This document shows positions 48,101 through 51,873 of a stretch of DNA of 64,000 bases, in pieces (position 1 is the stretch's first letter; each line of letters opens with the position of its first letter). This DNA is from Ovis canadensis (taxonomy: Eukaryota; Chordata; Mammalia; Artiodactyla; Bovidae), in the NCBI RefSeq assembly GCF_042477335.2, contig NC_091246.1:14381001-14445000 (forward strand). Reading direction: 5' to 3'. The notes beneath the pieces are model-generated. The model made no database searches. It was not told the DNA's origin and saw only the letters and a list, made by a program, of their open reading frames with translations. A program made the position numbers and the translations under genes.

Positions 48101-48189
48101 AAGCAGAAACTAATTATATCAATTCTTTCCAGCTTTAGATGGAAAACAGCAGATGGGTCTCAGTTACAACTGTGGATGGTAAAACTTGA
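2932..48189 (+). CDS. CTNNAL1: CTNNAL1 gene (alpha-catulin), exons 2-19, 5' partial
   Basis: Alpha-catulin is a cytoplasmic scaffold of the vinculin/alpha-catenin family, reported to link Rho signalling (Lbc RhoGEF) with the cytoskeleton and the dystrobrevin complex. Seen here: 17 complete coding exons with AG/GT borders whose phases join to one frame of 666 codons, plus a terminal exon. The translation follows the human protein closely, for example [20 protein letters not shown] in exon 2 and [20 protein letters not shown] in exon 14. Human CTNNAL1 is 734 residues; 47 residues before exon 2 plus 666 plus a 21-residue tail gives that number, so only exon 1 is missing, outside the window. The chain is mostly helix-forming, as expected for the family. 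Introns hold many SINE and LINE pieces. The last exon carries an in-frame TAG where human has CAG (separate entry). Residue numbers below assume a 47-codon exon 1. Confidence 0.97.
3345..3555 (-). repeat. Bov-tA SINE, minus orientation
   Basis: A diverged copy with the tail near CATTCAGTCACGTCCAGCTC and the head near 3545. It lies in CTNNAL1 intron 2, 220 bases after exon 2. Confidence 0.8.
3830..4009. repeat. Ancient dispersed repeat, family not named
   Basis: Phrases such as GCCAGGCATTCTTCTAGACC and CTTGTGGAGCTTGTATTCTA recur in diverged form near 20830-21180 and 45060-45600. This suggests one old mammalian repeat family. I could not assign a name. Confidence 0.4.
4010..4806 (+). mobile_element. 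BovB LINE 3' fragment (~800 bp)
   Basis: This starts just before reverse transcriptase motif C, with YADD at 4050-4061, followed by [20 protein letters not shown], and runs to the terminal CTGAACTGAA. The ORF is open to 4631, then breaks by small indels, so the copy is dead. Confidence 0.9.
6036..6095. repeat. Short AT-rich tandem repeat with dyad symmetry
   Basis: The unit ATATTCTATTCA is repeated about four times with slippage. The tract is partly self-complementary with the preceding AGAATAGAAATATGAATATT. Confidence 0.75.
6128..6240 (+). repeat. CHR-type tRNA-derived SINE
   Basis: A typical cetartiodactyl layout: GTGGTCCAGTGGGTAGGACT, then a B-box-like GATCAATCCCTGATTGGGG, AACTAAGATCCTGAAAGC, and a poly(A)-rich end with GA repeats. 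Confidence 0.75.
6890..7035 (+). repeat. MIR-like SINE remnant
   Basis: CAGTTTTCTCGTCTATGAAATGGGGATA and the later AAAGTGCTCAGTGAATATTAG fit the 3' half of a MIR element. Confidence 0.55.
7075..7390 (-). mobile_element. L1 3' UTR remnant
   Basis: TTTGAGGTATAATCGACATA and CTTATTTATTTTATAGCTAG are characteristic of old L1 3' UTRs, here in reverse orientation. No open reading frame remains. Confidence 0.6.
7840..8350. repeat. Possible ancient dispersed repeat
   Basis: TTGGTTACCTAGTGCTGTGC followed by AACTTAAAACCACAAAC resembles a common old mammalian repeat consensus. I am not sure of the family or the limits. Confidence 0.4.
9473..9618 (-). mobile_element. BovB LINE 3' end fragment, minus
   Basis: About 145 bases of the BovB terminus in reverse, starting with the TTCAGTTCAG repeats and ending in GAGTCGGTGATGCCATCCAA. 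Confidence 0.85.
10008..10195 (+). CDS. CTNNAL1: CTNNAL1 exon 3
   Basis: This 188-bp exon follows a C/T-rich tract ending TTCTTAG and ends at AAG|GTACTT. It completes the split Gly, then encodes residues 112-173 ([12 protein letters not shown]... to ...IIRSRNK). It leaves phase 0. Confidence 0.96.
10196..11923 (+). other. CTNNAL1: CTNNAL1 intron 3
   Basis: It contains an L1 3' end at about 10600-10725. In the rest, including the C/T-rich 11400-11900 part, I see no gene or clear repeat. Confidence 0.6.
10600..10725 (+). mobile_element. Artiodactyl L1 3' end
   Basis: The segment holds GGGAGGGAGGCTTAAGGGG, CTGACTCATGTTGTTGTACA, GCAGAAACTAACATAACATT and a poly(A)-like end. This is a typical L1 3' terminus in plus orientation. 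Confidence 0.7.
11924..12043 (+). CDS. CTNNAL1: CTNNAL1 exon 4
   Basis: This 120-bp exon lies between TTTTGCAG and GTATGT. It encodes 40 residues (174-213), [10 protein letters not shown]... to ...AHLTGDRQN, in phase 0 at both ends. Confidence 0.96.
12470..12692 (-). repeat. BOV-A2-type SINE (two monomers), minus
   Basis: Two successive tail-first units: CGTGTCCGACTCTGTGCAAC near 12492 and again CGTGTCCGACTCTTAGCGAC near 12633, joined by GTAAAAAGTGAAAGTAAAG. Confidence 0.85.
12755..12920 (-). repeat. MIR remnant
   Basis: GTAGGTATTGTTATTACTG, then a CACACCTGAGGCTGAA-like stretch and a loss-of-identity 3' part, fit MIR in reverse orientation. Confidence 0.5.
14638..14727 (+). CDS. CTNNAL1: CTNNAL1 exon 5
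   Basis: This 90-bp exon follows CATTTTTAG and ends AAG|GTAAGA. It encodes 30 residues (214-243) with the lysine-rich start [14 protein letters not shown] and the end MMLLTASK. It is phase 0 at both ends. Confidence 0.96.
15762..15932 (+). CDS. CTNNAL1: CTNNAL1 exon 6
   Basis: This 171-bp exon follows TTTCAAAG and ends AAG|GTAAGA. It encodes 57 residues (244-300), [10 protein letters not shown]... to ...FTGIKEFK. It is phase 0 at both ends. The acceptor tract (AATTTTTCCATTGTTTCAAAG) is weak in pyrimidines just before the AG. Confidence 0.95.
16083..16290 (+). repeat. Bov-tA SINE, plus
   Basis: The head AGTTCCCTGTTGGCCCAGAT, the tRNA-like body and the tail GTCAGACACGACTGAGGTAC are all present. 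It lies 150 bases after exon 6. Confidence 0.9.
16600..16800 (-). repeat. MIR remnant
   Basis: ATATTTATCAAGAACTTACTCTGTGCC at the start and TTAAGTAACTTGCAAG further on fit MIR in reverse orientation. A short (TG)n lies inside. Confidence 0.65.
17042..17165 (-). repeat. CHR-type SINE, minus
   Basis: A poly(T) start is followed by TGGCTGAGCCACATAAC, GTTCCCTGACCAGGGATCAA and GGACCACCAGGGAAATCC, the reverse of a CHR element. Confidence 0.75.
19142..19342 (+). CDS. CTNNAL1: CTNNAL1 exon 7
   Basis: This 201-bp exon, the longest coding exon here, starts after TTTGTTCTCAG and ends at GCT|GTAAGA. It encodes residues 301-367 ([15 protein letters not shown]... to ...LISVWIQA). It is phase 0 at both ends. 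Confidence 0.96.
19343..21414 (+). other. CTNNAL1: CTNNAL1 intron 7
   Basis: No young repeat is seen. The part 20540-21180 carries phrases (TTTATATGCCAGGCATCAG; GAGGCCTTTCTAAGAAAC; GAGCATTCCAGGCAGAAG) of the old dispersed repeat also seen at 45060-45600. Confidence 0.5.
21415..21501 (+). CDS. CTNNAL1: CTNNAL1 exon 8
   Basis: This 87-bp exon lies between TTTTTTTAG and GTAAGT. It encodes 29 residues (368-396), [18 protein letters not shown]... to ...NELKKE, a charged heptad-like helix segment. It is phase 0 at both ends. Confidence 0.96.
21665..22160 (+). mobile_element. L1 3' UTR and tail
   Basis: AACAGCCCCAAACTGGAAAC, CTATTCAGCAATGAAAAGGA and a terminal CTTAATAAAGTTGATTTTT match the classic 3' end of mammalian L1 in plus orientation. 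It lies 160 bases after exon 8. Confidence 0.8.
22288..22626 (-). mobile_element. BovB LINE 3' fragment, minus
   Basis: It starts with the terminal repeat (CAGTTCAGTTCAGTTGCTCA) and runs back to the CTGGATCTCCTTGCAGTCCAAG block. It is 5'-truncated. Confidence 0.9.
22640..24822 (+). other. CTNNAL1: CTNNAL1 intron 8, remainder
   Basis: A MIR-like piece may lie at 23640-23760 (ACCTTGAACAAGTCACTCAG). Otherwise I see nothing here. Confidence 0.5.
24823..24981 (+). CDS. CTNNAL1: CTNNAL1 exon 9
   Basis: This 159-bp exon follows CCCACATCTGCAG and ends GAG|GTGAGT. It encodes residues 397-449 ([20 protein letters not shown]... to ...SEQKERLVE). It is phase 0 at both ends. Confidence 0.96.
25190..25250 (-). 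mobile_element. Short L1 3' end fragment
   Basis: TTTTATTGGAAGATAATTGC with a preceding T/A-rich end matches the start of the reversed artiodactyl L1 terminus, which is also present at 26165. Confidence 0.55.
26165..26350 (-). mobile_element. Artiodactyl L1 3' UTR fragment, minus
   Basis: GACTGAAGGATAATTGCTTT, CATACATCAGCATGAACCAG and CCCCTCTAGGTTGCCACAGA are in the order expected for the reversed L1 3' UTR. Confidence 0.75.
26888..27032 (-). mobile_element. BovB 3' end fragment, minus
   Basis: About 145 bases of the BovB terminus (CTAAGTTGTGTCCAGCTCTT to GGTGATGCCATCCAACCGTC). Confidence 0.85.
27695..28045 (+). mobile_element. BovB 3' fragment, plus
   Basis: The fragment runs from TTGCGAATCCCTTGGACAGC through GGCAGGAGGAGAAGGGGACG to GACTGAGCGACTGAACAACC. 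It is 5'-truncated. Confidence 0.88.
28684..29439 (+). mobile_element. BovB LINE, reverse transcriptase part (left half of an interrupted copy)
   Basis: A frame of 170 codons (28684-29193) keeps the core RT motifs in order: [27 protein letters not shown] (motif A), [20 protein letters not shown] (motif B) and [13 protein letters not shown] (motif C, YADD codons at 29116-29127). It then breaks at the GGAGAGTGA near 29190. Homology continues to 29439, where an inverted BovB begins; the element resumes at 30253. Confidence 0.92.
29440..30252 (-). mobile_element. BovB 3' fragment inserted inside another BovB, minus
   Basis: It runs from the reversed terminal repeat (TTCAGTTCAGTTGCTCAGTC) to GATTCCAGCTTG. 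On the minus strand it begins just before an intact YADD motif and its frames are broken. Imperfect flanking copies, TCTGGTCAG at 29431-29439 and TCTGATCAA at 30253-30261, look like the target-site duplication. Confidence 0.9.
30253..30706 (+). mobile_element. BovB LINE 3' part (right half of the interrupted copy)
   Basis: It resumes the outer element exactly where the left half stopped (TCAAGGCTATGGTTTTTCCG) and runs to the terminal CAACTGAACTGAAC. Confidence 0.9.
30755..30914. repeat. Degenerate decanucleotide tandem array, 16 units
   Basis: The segment divides into sixteen consecutive 10-base units without gaps: AGACTGGTGT, AGACCAGTAT, AGACCAGTCC, AGACTAGTTT, AGGCCAGAAT and so on. A rough consensus is AGACYRGWNY. 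Units containing CTGG and CCAG alternate, so the array holds many short dyads (for example AGACCAGAATAGACTGGTCT at 30835-30854). It lies 50 bases after the BovB tail at 30706. Confidence 0.85.
31165..31285 (-). repeat. CHR-type SINE, minus
   Basis: TCTTGGCCGTGCCCTGTGGC, GAAGATTGAACCTGTGCCC and GGACCACCAGGGAAGTCTC fit a reversed CHR element. Confidence 0.7.
31450..31797 (-). repeat. Long CHR-related SINE, minus
   Basis: Diagnostic phrases are GGCTGTGCTGGGTTTTCACT, TCTCTTGTTGCAGAGCACAG, TTAGTTGCTCCGCAGCATGT and GAGCCACCAGGAAAGCCC. It is a long tRNA-type cetartiodactyl SINE ending 80 bases before exon 10. Confidence 0.7.
31879..31971 (+). CDS. CTNNAL1: CTNNAL1 exon 10
   Basis: This 93-bp exon starts after TTTTCTTGTAG and ends CAG|GTATGA. 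It encodes residues 450-480 ([17 protein letters not shown]... to ...QVTGQQ). It is phase 0 at both ends. It lies 6.9 kb after exon 9, beyond the window's densest BovB cluster. Confidence 0.96.
33698..33800 (-). mobile_element. Artiodactyl L1 3' end, minus
   Basis: AATTGAAGTATTGTTGATTG followed by ACAATGTTGTGTTAG and GTACAGCAAAGTGGTTCAGT is the reversed L1 terminus. Confidence 0.7.
34260..34420 (+). repeat. MIR-like remnant
   Basis: AAGTTACTTGATATCTTTGAG, TCTCAGTTTTCTCCAGCTGTAAAATCAG and a later GAGCACAGTACCC follow the MIR consensus order. Confidence 0.6.
34719..34869 (+). CDS. CTNNAL1: CTNNAL1 exon 11
   Basis: This 151-bp exon follows TTTCTTTAG and ends CGAG|GTGAGA. It encodes residues 481-530 ([20 protein letters not shown]... 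to ...INDVFEGRR) plus one base of the next Gly codon. Confidence 0.96.
34870..37861 (+). other. CTNNAL1: CTNNAL1 intron 11
   Basis: A+T-rich intron. The notable structure is the inverted repeat at 36781-37523. No exon or young SINE is seen. Confidence 0.6.
36781..37523. repeat. Long inverted repeat with ~480-bp spacer
   Basis: The left arm (about 36781-36905) and right arm (about 37388-37523) are reverse complements with roughly 85-90% identity by eye over the best 110 bases. Examples are TTAGAGCATATCTTCAGT, AGGCTTTCCTGT and AGAAAAGCTCTGGATATTGA in the right arm, each found reversed in the left. Arms at this spacing suggest a foldback/TIR element or an inverted duplication. I do not recognise the family. 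Confidence 0.85.
37862..37899 (+). CDS. CTNNAL1: CTNNAL1 exon 12 (38-bp small exon)
   Basis: This short exon follows TTATTTGCAG and ends CCAATG|GTAAGT. It completes the split Gly and encodes [12 protein letters not shown] (residues 532-543), leaving phase 0. Its length (2 + 36 bases) agrees with the phases of both neighbours. Confidence 0.95.
38660..38781. repeat. Exact 61-bp tandem duplication with (TG)n
   Basis: Two copies, 38660-38720 and 38721-38781, are identical. Each has C plus 27 bases of alternating TG, then TAACTTTATAGATTCCCTGT and ATTTGTTTTCTGTC. The equal TG length in both copies points to a very recent event or an assembly duplication. Confidence 0.95.
39798..40033. mobile_element. 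Tigger-like (Tc1/mariner) DNA transposon remnant
   Basis: Terminal inverted repeats CAGTGGACCCTTGAACAAC (left) and GTTGTTAAGGGTCAACCA (right), flanked by TA at 39796-39797 and 40034-40035, fit TA-target mariner-type elements. The element is about 236 bp and internally deleted, with no coding capacity. Confidence 0.75.
40197..40247 (+). CDS. CTNNAL1: CTNNAL1 exon 13
   Basis: This 51-bp exon follows ATTGTCACAG and ends GAG|GTAAGA. It encodes [17 protein letters not shown] (residues 544-560). The next intron is only 94 bp. Confidence 0.95.
40342..40496 (+). CDS. CTNNAL1: CTNNAL1 exon 14
   Basis: This 155-bp exon follows TTTTGTAG and ends ACTAG|GTAAAT. It encodes residues 561-611 ([20 protein letters not shown]... 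to ...AYSLYLFT) plus two bases of an Arg codon. The reading frame continues into a TAA inside the intron, so splicing is needed here. Confidence 0.96.
41301..41320. other. Hairpin with AATAAA in the loop
   Basis: GGGGCTC, then AATAAA, then GAGCCCC: a perfect 7-base-pair stem with the poly(A) hexamer as the whole loop. Retroviral LTRs often carry a CTCAATAAA-GAGCCC-like block, so this may be an old LTR remnant. I could not find LTR ends. Confidence 0.6.
42238..42588 (-). repeat. BOV-A2 SINE (two monomers), minus
   Basis: The first unit (42240-42362) lacks the tRNA head. The second (42380-42588) runs from the tail CAGCTGCTCAGTCATGTC-like start to the head GAGCCACCGGGGAAACCC (reverse). Confidence 0.85.
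43993..44041 (+). CDS. CTNNAL1: CTNNAL1 exon 15
   Basis: This 49-bp exon follows TTATTTCAG and ends GAG|GTATGT. It completes the Arg codon and encodes [16 protein letters not shown] (residues 613-628). Confidence 0.95.
44042..46774 (+). other. CTNNAL1: CTNNAL1 intron 15
   Basis: The segment 45060-45790 holds an old dispersed repeat. No exon is seen, and the minus-strand open frame at 45213-45620 lies inside this repeat. Confidence 0.55.
45060..45790. repeat. Ancient dispersed mammalian repeat, family not named
   Basis: CATGGAGCTTACATTCTAGTGG, CAGAAAAGACCTCTTTAAGGAGG, GTGCAGAGGCCCTGAAG and GAGGGTTTTGCAGTGGCATG follow the order of a widespread old mammalian repeat. Shorter copies appear at 3830-4009 and 20830-21180. 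Confidence 0.5.
46775..46831 (+). CDS. CTNNAL1: CTNNAL1 exon 16
   Basis: This 57-bp exon follows CCTTTCTACCAG and ends CAG|GTAATT. It encodes [19 protein letters not shown] (residues 629-647). It is phase 0, and the next intron is 139 bp. Confidence 0.95.
46971..47084 (+). CDS. CTNNAL1: CTNNAL1 exon 17
   Basis: This 114-bp exon follows TACATTTCAG and ends AAG|GTAAAA. It encodes residues 648-685 ([20 protein letters not shown]... to ...LQNQVFLK). It is phase 0 at both ends. Confidence 0.96.
47085..47910 (+). other. CTNNAL1: CTNNAL1 intron 17
   Basis: It contains a Bov-tA/BOV-A2 monomer at 47325-47490. The rest shows no feature that I can name. Confidence 0.6.
47325..47490 (-). repeat. BOV-A2 monomer, minus
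   Basis: CTGCTGCTGCTAAGTTGCCTC, CGTGTCCGACTCTGTGCGAT and GTGGGTTGCCATTTCCTTCT, ending in GTGAAAAGTGAAAGTGACG. It is a single reversed unit. Confidence 0.85.
47911..47994 (+). CDS. CTNNAL1: CTNNAL1 exon 18
   Basis: This 84-bp exon follows GTCACTCCAG and ends AAG|GTGAGA. It encodes [20 protein letters not shown] to LCYKLLKK (residues 686-713), the last well-conserved block. Confidence 0.96.
48133..48189 (+). CDS. CTNNAL1: CTNNAL1 terminal exon 19 with an early in-frame TAG
   Basis: With the acceptor homologous to human (TTCTTTCCAG, AG at 48131-48132) the exon reads CTT TAG, so the protein would end ...LLKKL at 48138, about 714 residues in all. The human tail begins LQMENNGW..., so TAG stands where CAG is expected. 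A second AG at 48137-48138, six bases downstream, would remove CTTTAG and join LLKK to [16 protein letters not shown] and TGA at 48187-48189, giving about 729 residues. I cannot tell from sequence which site is used. Confidence 0.75.
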
Positions 48190-49804
48190 GAAACTTTTGA
48201 GGTCAGATCTTGGGAACGCCATGTGGCAACACTGACCGTTTTAAAAAGCAAATGATCCTTTATGTTTCAGAAACTCAACAATTTTGCAGAGAAAACAAAC
48301 TAAAATCTTGCTTTATTTTCTGATCATGAAACCGATTGTGAAGCTTTCTGACAACTAATAAATGCCATGGTAGTTGCTATATTTCTAATTGCAGGGTGAT
48401 TTTAAAATGGGACATTGCTTTGAATAATGTTCTTTAAGTCAGACCAAATATCCCAACTGTCTTAACGACAGTTTAATCCAAAGAAGCTATTTTAAATATA
48501 TGCTCACGGATGGCATATTTTACCATAAGTTTCTATTTTATAAAATTTAAGCTTCTCATCTAGGACACTAATTTGCATCAGAAGATAGCCAGTAGTCTCG
48601 GTGATGCAGGGTTTCCCATAAGCCTGTGGACTCGTCTTCACTCCCTCCTGCCTACTGAGAATGACTGGGCCTCTGCCTTCCCCTCTGGGGCAGGTCATCC
48701 ATCCTAAGAGCACACGTTTGTTCTCTGTGTTTCAGAGCACAGGCAGTCTATTGTGATGCATGTCCCTCTCCTCTCCCTTCCCGAAAGCAGGATCATGGAG
48801 CTCACGCCACAAAAGCCTAGAGAGCAGCTCACTAGGAAGTGGTTGTAGTTCTCATTCTAGCATAGCTGGCTTGTTTCTGCCCTGAATATTAGTTGGAACC
48901 CTAAGTCTCTGTTACTGGCTTCAGAAGTAGTTTTTGTACTTCTCAGTAGCGACTGATGGAATGTAAGATAGAAGACAGAATAACTGAACTAAGCTGTTTA
49001 AATTCTGAGTAAACATACATTTTATATACATGCCTTTGGAATGTTCCATTATAAAACAAATAAACATCTTTAGTCTTTTAAATTTTAGGGTTCAAAGCTT
49101 TTGTTTTTGTGGGGTGGGTTTGTAGGATCCGTTTATAAGTTCTGTCCTGATTCTGTATTGTTAACTTTGTTTTTCTGTTCTTTTATCACAGTGCTTTGAA
49201 ATTCATTTTGAAATCTAACAGGACATGCCAGTTGCCAAAAGGCAGCATTTCTATAGGCCTGTCCGATGATAATTATCTGGTTCAGCCCTCATAATGAATA
49301 TGCACCCGATCATGAAGAACCACAGAACTACCACCTAGCTAGTCAGTATTTTATTGAAGGAAACCTGAATTTGCTGTAGGCCTTCGGGAGAAAATGGGAT
49401 GTAGTCAGCTTTGTTATGACCTTTATAAAATATTTCTTTATAGAAATCACCAAACATGATATTTATTCCCTGAAACCAAAATATTCTTTTAAATTACAGT
49501 GGAAATAATGGGAGAATGCTGTAACAGTATATGTAAAACAGATATATAAACCTTTTACTATCTTTAGTATCTTTGTTTTATGACATCTCTGGGAATCATT
49601 TGTGCTACATGAAATGGGGATTTGCTGGTTTACACTTAAACTTTGAGCTCACAGTACTATCAGAGCGGAGGTTCAGAGTTACTACTTGTATCATGTCTGG
49701 TGGGTATACTTAGGGGACAGTCAGGCTGGCACTTAAAAGAATTTTCCTTATAAATCAAAAATAATTTAAAAGCTTTATTCACAAAAGAGCTTATATACTT
49801 GAAA
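48190..49804. other. CTNNAL1 3' flank and intergenic DNA
   Basis: After the likely CTNNAL1 poly(A) signal there is A+T-rich DNA without ORFs of note. A second AATAAA at 49059-49064 could extend the 3' UTR. Confidence 0.5.
48357..48362 (+). promoter_or_regulatory. CTNNAL1: Candidate CTNNAL1 poly(A) signal
   Basis: AATAAA lies about 170 bases after the TGA at 48187-48189. This is the first canonical hexamer in the 3' flank, so a short 3' UTR ending near 48380 is plausible. A second AATAAA at 49059-49064 would give a longer UTR. Confidence 0.55.
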
Positions 49805-50760
49805 TGAGAATTGTTCATTTGCTAAGTCGTGTCCAACTTTGTGACCCCATGGACCGCAGCATGCCAGGCTTCCCTGTCCTTCACTATCTCTCAGAGTTTG
49901 CTTAAACTCATGTCCATTGTCGATGAAGCCATTCAACCATCTTATCCTGTCAACACCTTCTCCTGCTGCCCTCAATCTTTCCCAGCATCCAGATCTTTTC
50001 TTTTGAGTTGGCTCTTCCTATCAGTTAGCCAAAGTACTGGAGTTTCAGCATTAGTTCTTAAAATGAATATTCAGGGTTGATTTCCTTTAGGATTGACTGG
50101 TTTGATCTCCTTGCTGTCCAAGGGACTCTCAAGAGTCTTCTCCAGCACTACAGTTTGAAAGCATCAATTCTTTGGCACTCAGCCTTCTTTATGGTCCAAC
50201 TCTCGCATCCATATGTGACTACTGGAAGAACCATAGCTTTGACTATGTGGGGACCTCGGACAGCAAAGTGATGTCTCAGCTTTTTAATATGCTGTCTAGA
50301 TTTGTCATAGTTTTTCTTCCAAGGAGCAAGTGTCTTTTAATTTCATGGCTGGAGTCACTGTCCACAATGATTTTGGAGCCCAAGAAAAGAAAGACTTTGT
50401 CACTGTTCCATTTTTTCACCATCTATTTGCCACGAAGTGATGGGACCAGATGCCATCTTCGTTTTTTGAATGCTGAGTTTTAAGCCAACTTTTCCACTCT
50501 CCTCTTTCACCTTCATCTAGAGGCTTTTTAGTTCCTCTTCACTTTCTGCCATAAGGGTGGTGTCATCTGCCTATCTGAGGTTATTGATATTTCTCCCGGC
50601 AGTCTTGCTTCCAGCTTGTGTTTCATCCAGCCCAGCGTTTCTCATGATGTACTCTGCATATAAGTTAAATAAGCAGAGTGACAATATACAGCCTTTTGAG
50701 GTACTCCTTTCCCAGTTTTGAACCAGTCCATTGTTTCAAGTCCGGTTCAGAGTGCAAGTA
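49805..50760 (-). mobile_element. BovB LINE 3' half, minus
   Basis: The longest continuous BovB piece (~950 bp), from the 3' end (GCTAAGTCGTGTCCAACTTT) to the RT region (reverse of the motif B/NFYAEYIM stretch near 50640-50690). On the minus strand the motif C tyrosine codon is TAG (50573-50571), so the RT frame is dead. It lies between the convergent ends of CTNNAL1 and ABITRAM. Confidence 0.9.
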
Positions 50761-50830
50761 GGGGTGGGAAAGGGATAACTTACAACTTGAACAGCAAAAG
50801 ATGAAGGAAGTCCAAAAGAATTTACACATC

Positions 50831-51735
50831 AATGATAACTTTTATTTAAAAAGAAATATTTGTATGTTTGTATGTGTTGCAGCCCTTAAGGAAAAATAAA
50901 AATTTAAAAAGCACTTTTATTTGAAATTCATTGTAAATATATAATCTGAAACCATAAATTCATAGATTTTTGTTTCTTTAAATATGAAAGCTTTTTTTCT
51001 GTTCAAAGGCATCTGTGTCTTTGAATTATAATAACTTCTTCACTGGTTATCCTGTAACTGAAGTGTGAGATTGACCACAAATAAATGTTACATAACACCA
51101 CATGGTAATACTTCCATGTTAGCAAAGCCCCTTTCAGGCCTTTTCATGTGTCCCCCATTAAGAAGCCAGTGCTACATTGTTCAGAGCTGAAGGCCAACCT
51201 GTAGGAACAGAGAAGGCAAACTATACCCTTGCCTCTTCTTGGCAACGTAAGTGAGACCAGACGTTTTGGTGGTGTCACACTGAAGCAGATTGGGGAAGAA
51301 AGGCTGGTGGTTTTTCAGCTTCAACATGACGGAAAATTGAGGCAAAAACAATTACCATCTGTAACATTCAAACAGAATTATGTCAAAACATAGTAGTTAT
51401 TAATGGGCTACAGGATGATGAGTAAATTTTTCCACAAAATGCTTTGTTGGTTTTTAACCAGGAAAACATCTTGCTTGCCAGTTGTTAGAGAAAAGCAAGA
51501 GAAGAACAGAGTGAGTGAGTACATGCGTAGTCAGATCTGGGAGGCAGAAGACAGAATTGAGGCTTGTCATGCAAGATGAAGAAGGGAAACTCGGTCGGTT
51601 TTCAGATCGGGCCTCGCTGCGGGTGGCCGGGTGGGAAGGCGGCCTCACCCGAGGTTCTTCTTTGGTGCACGGACTGGCAGGCCAGGTAAGGACAAGGAGG
51701 CAGCGCTGCTTTGACTCCGCCTCAGTCCTCGCCCC
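50831..51735 (-). other. ABITRAM: ABITRAM 3' UTR, end uncertain
   Basis: No other gene is visible downstream of the TGA. The minus strand has AATAAA-type hexamers near 50831-50836 and near 50921-50930, before a BovB fragment begins. A 3' UTR of roughly 0.8-0.9 kb is inferred; the true end needs transcript data. Confidence 0.4.
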
Positions 51736-51873
51736 TCAGGAGGCAGCTGTTGTGGCTTTGAGGCGTTTCACCACAACTTCTTCATACTCCTTTTGTGTCA
51801 GTAACCCTTCTGTTACGCTTTTACTTTCCTCAAATTTGGGCAACACAACTGCAATGTAGCCTTCGGTAGATGG
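51736..51873 (-). CDS. ABITRAM: ABITRAM exon 6 (stop codon exon)
   Basis: This 138-bp coding part starts after TTTCTAG and ends at TGA (51738-51736). It encodes 45 residues, [20 protein letters not shown]... to ...[11 protein letters not shown], the C-terminus of the human family member. Confidence 0.96.
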   Translation of the reverse strand, partial: PSTEGYIAVVLPKFEESKSVTEGLLTQKEYEEVVVKRLKATTAAS

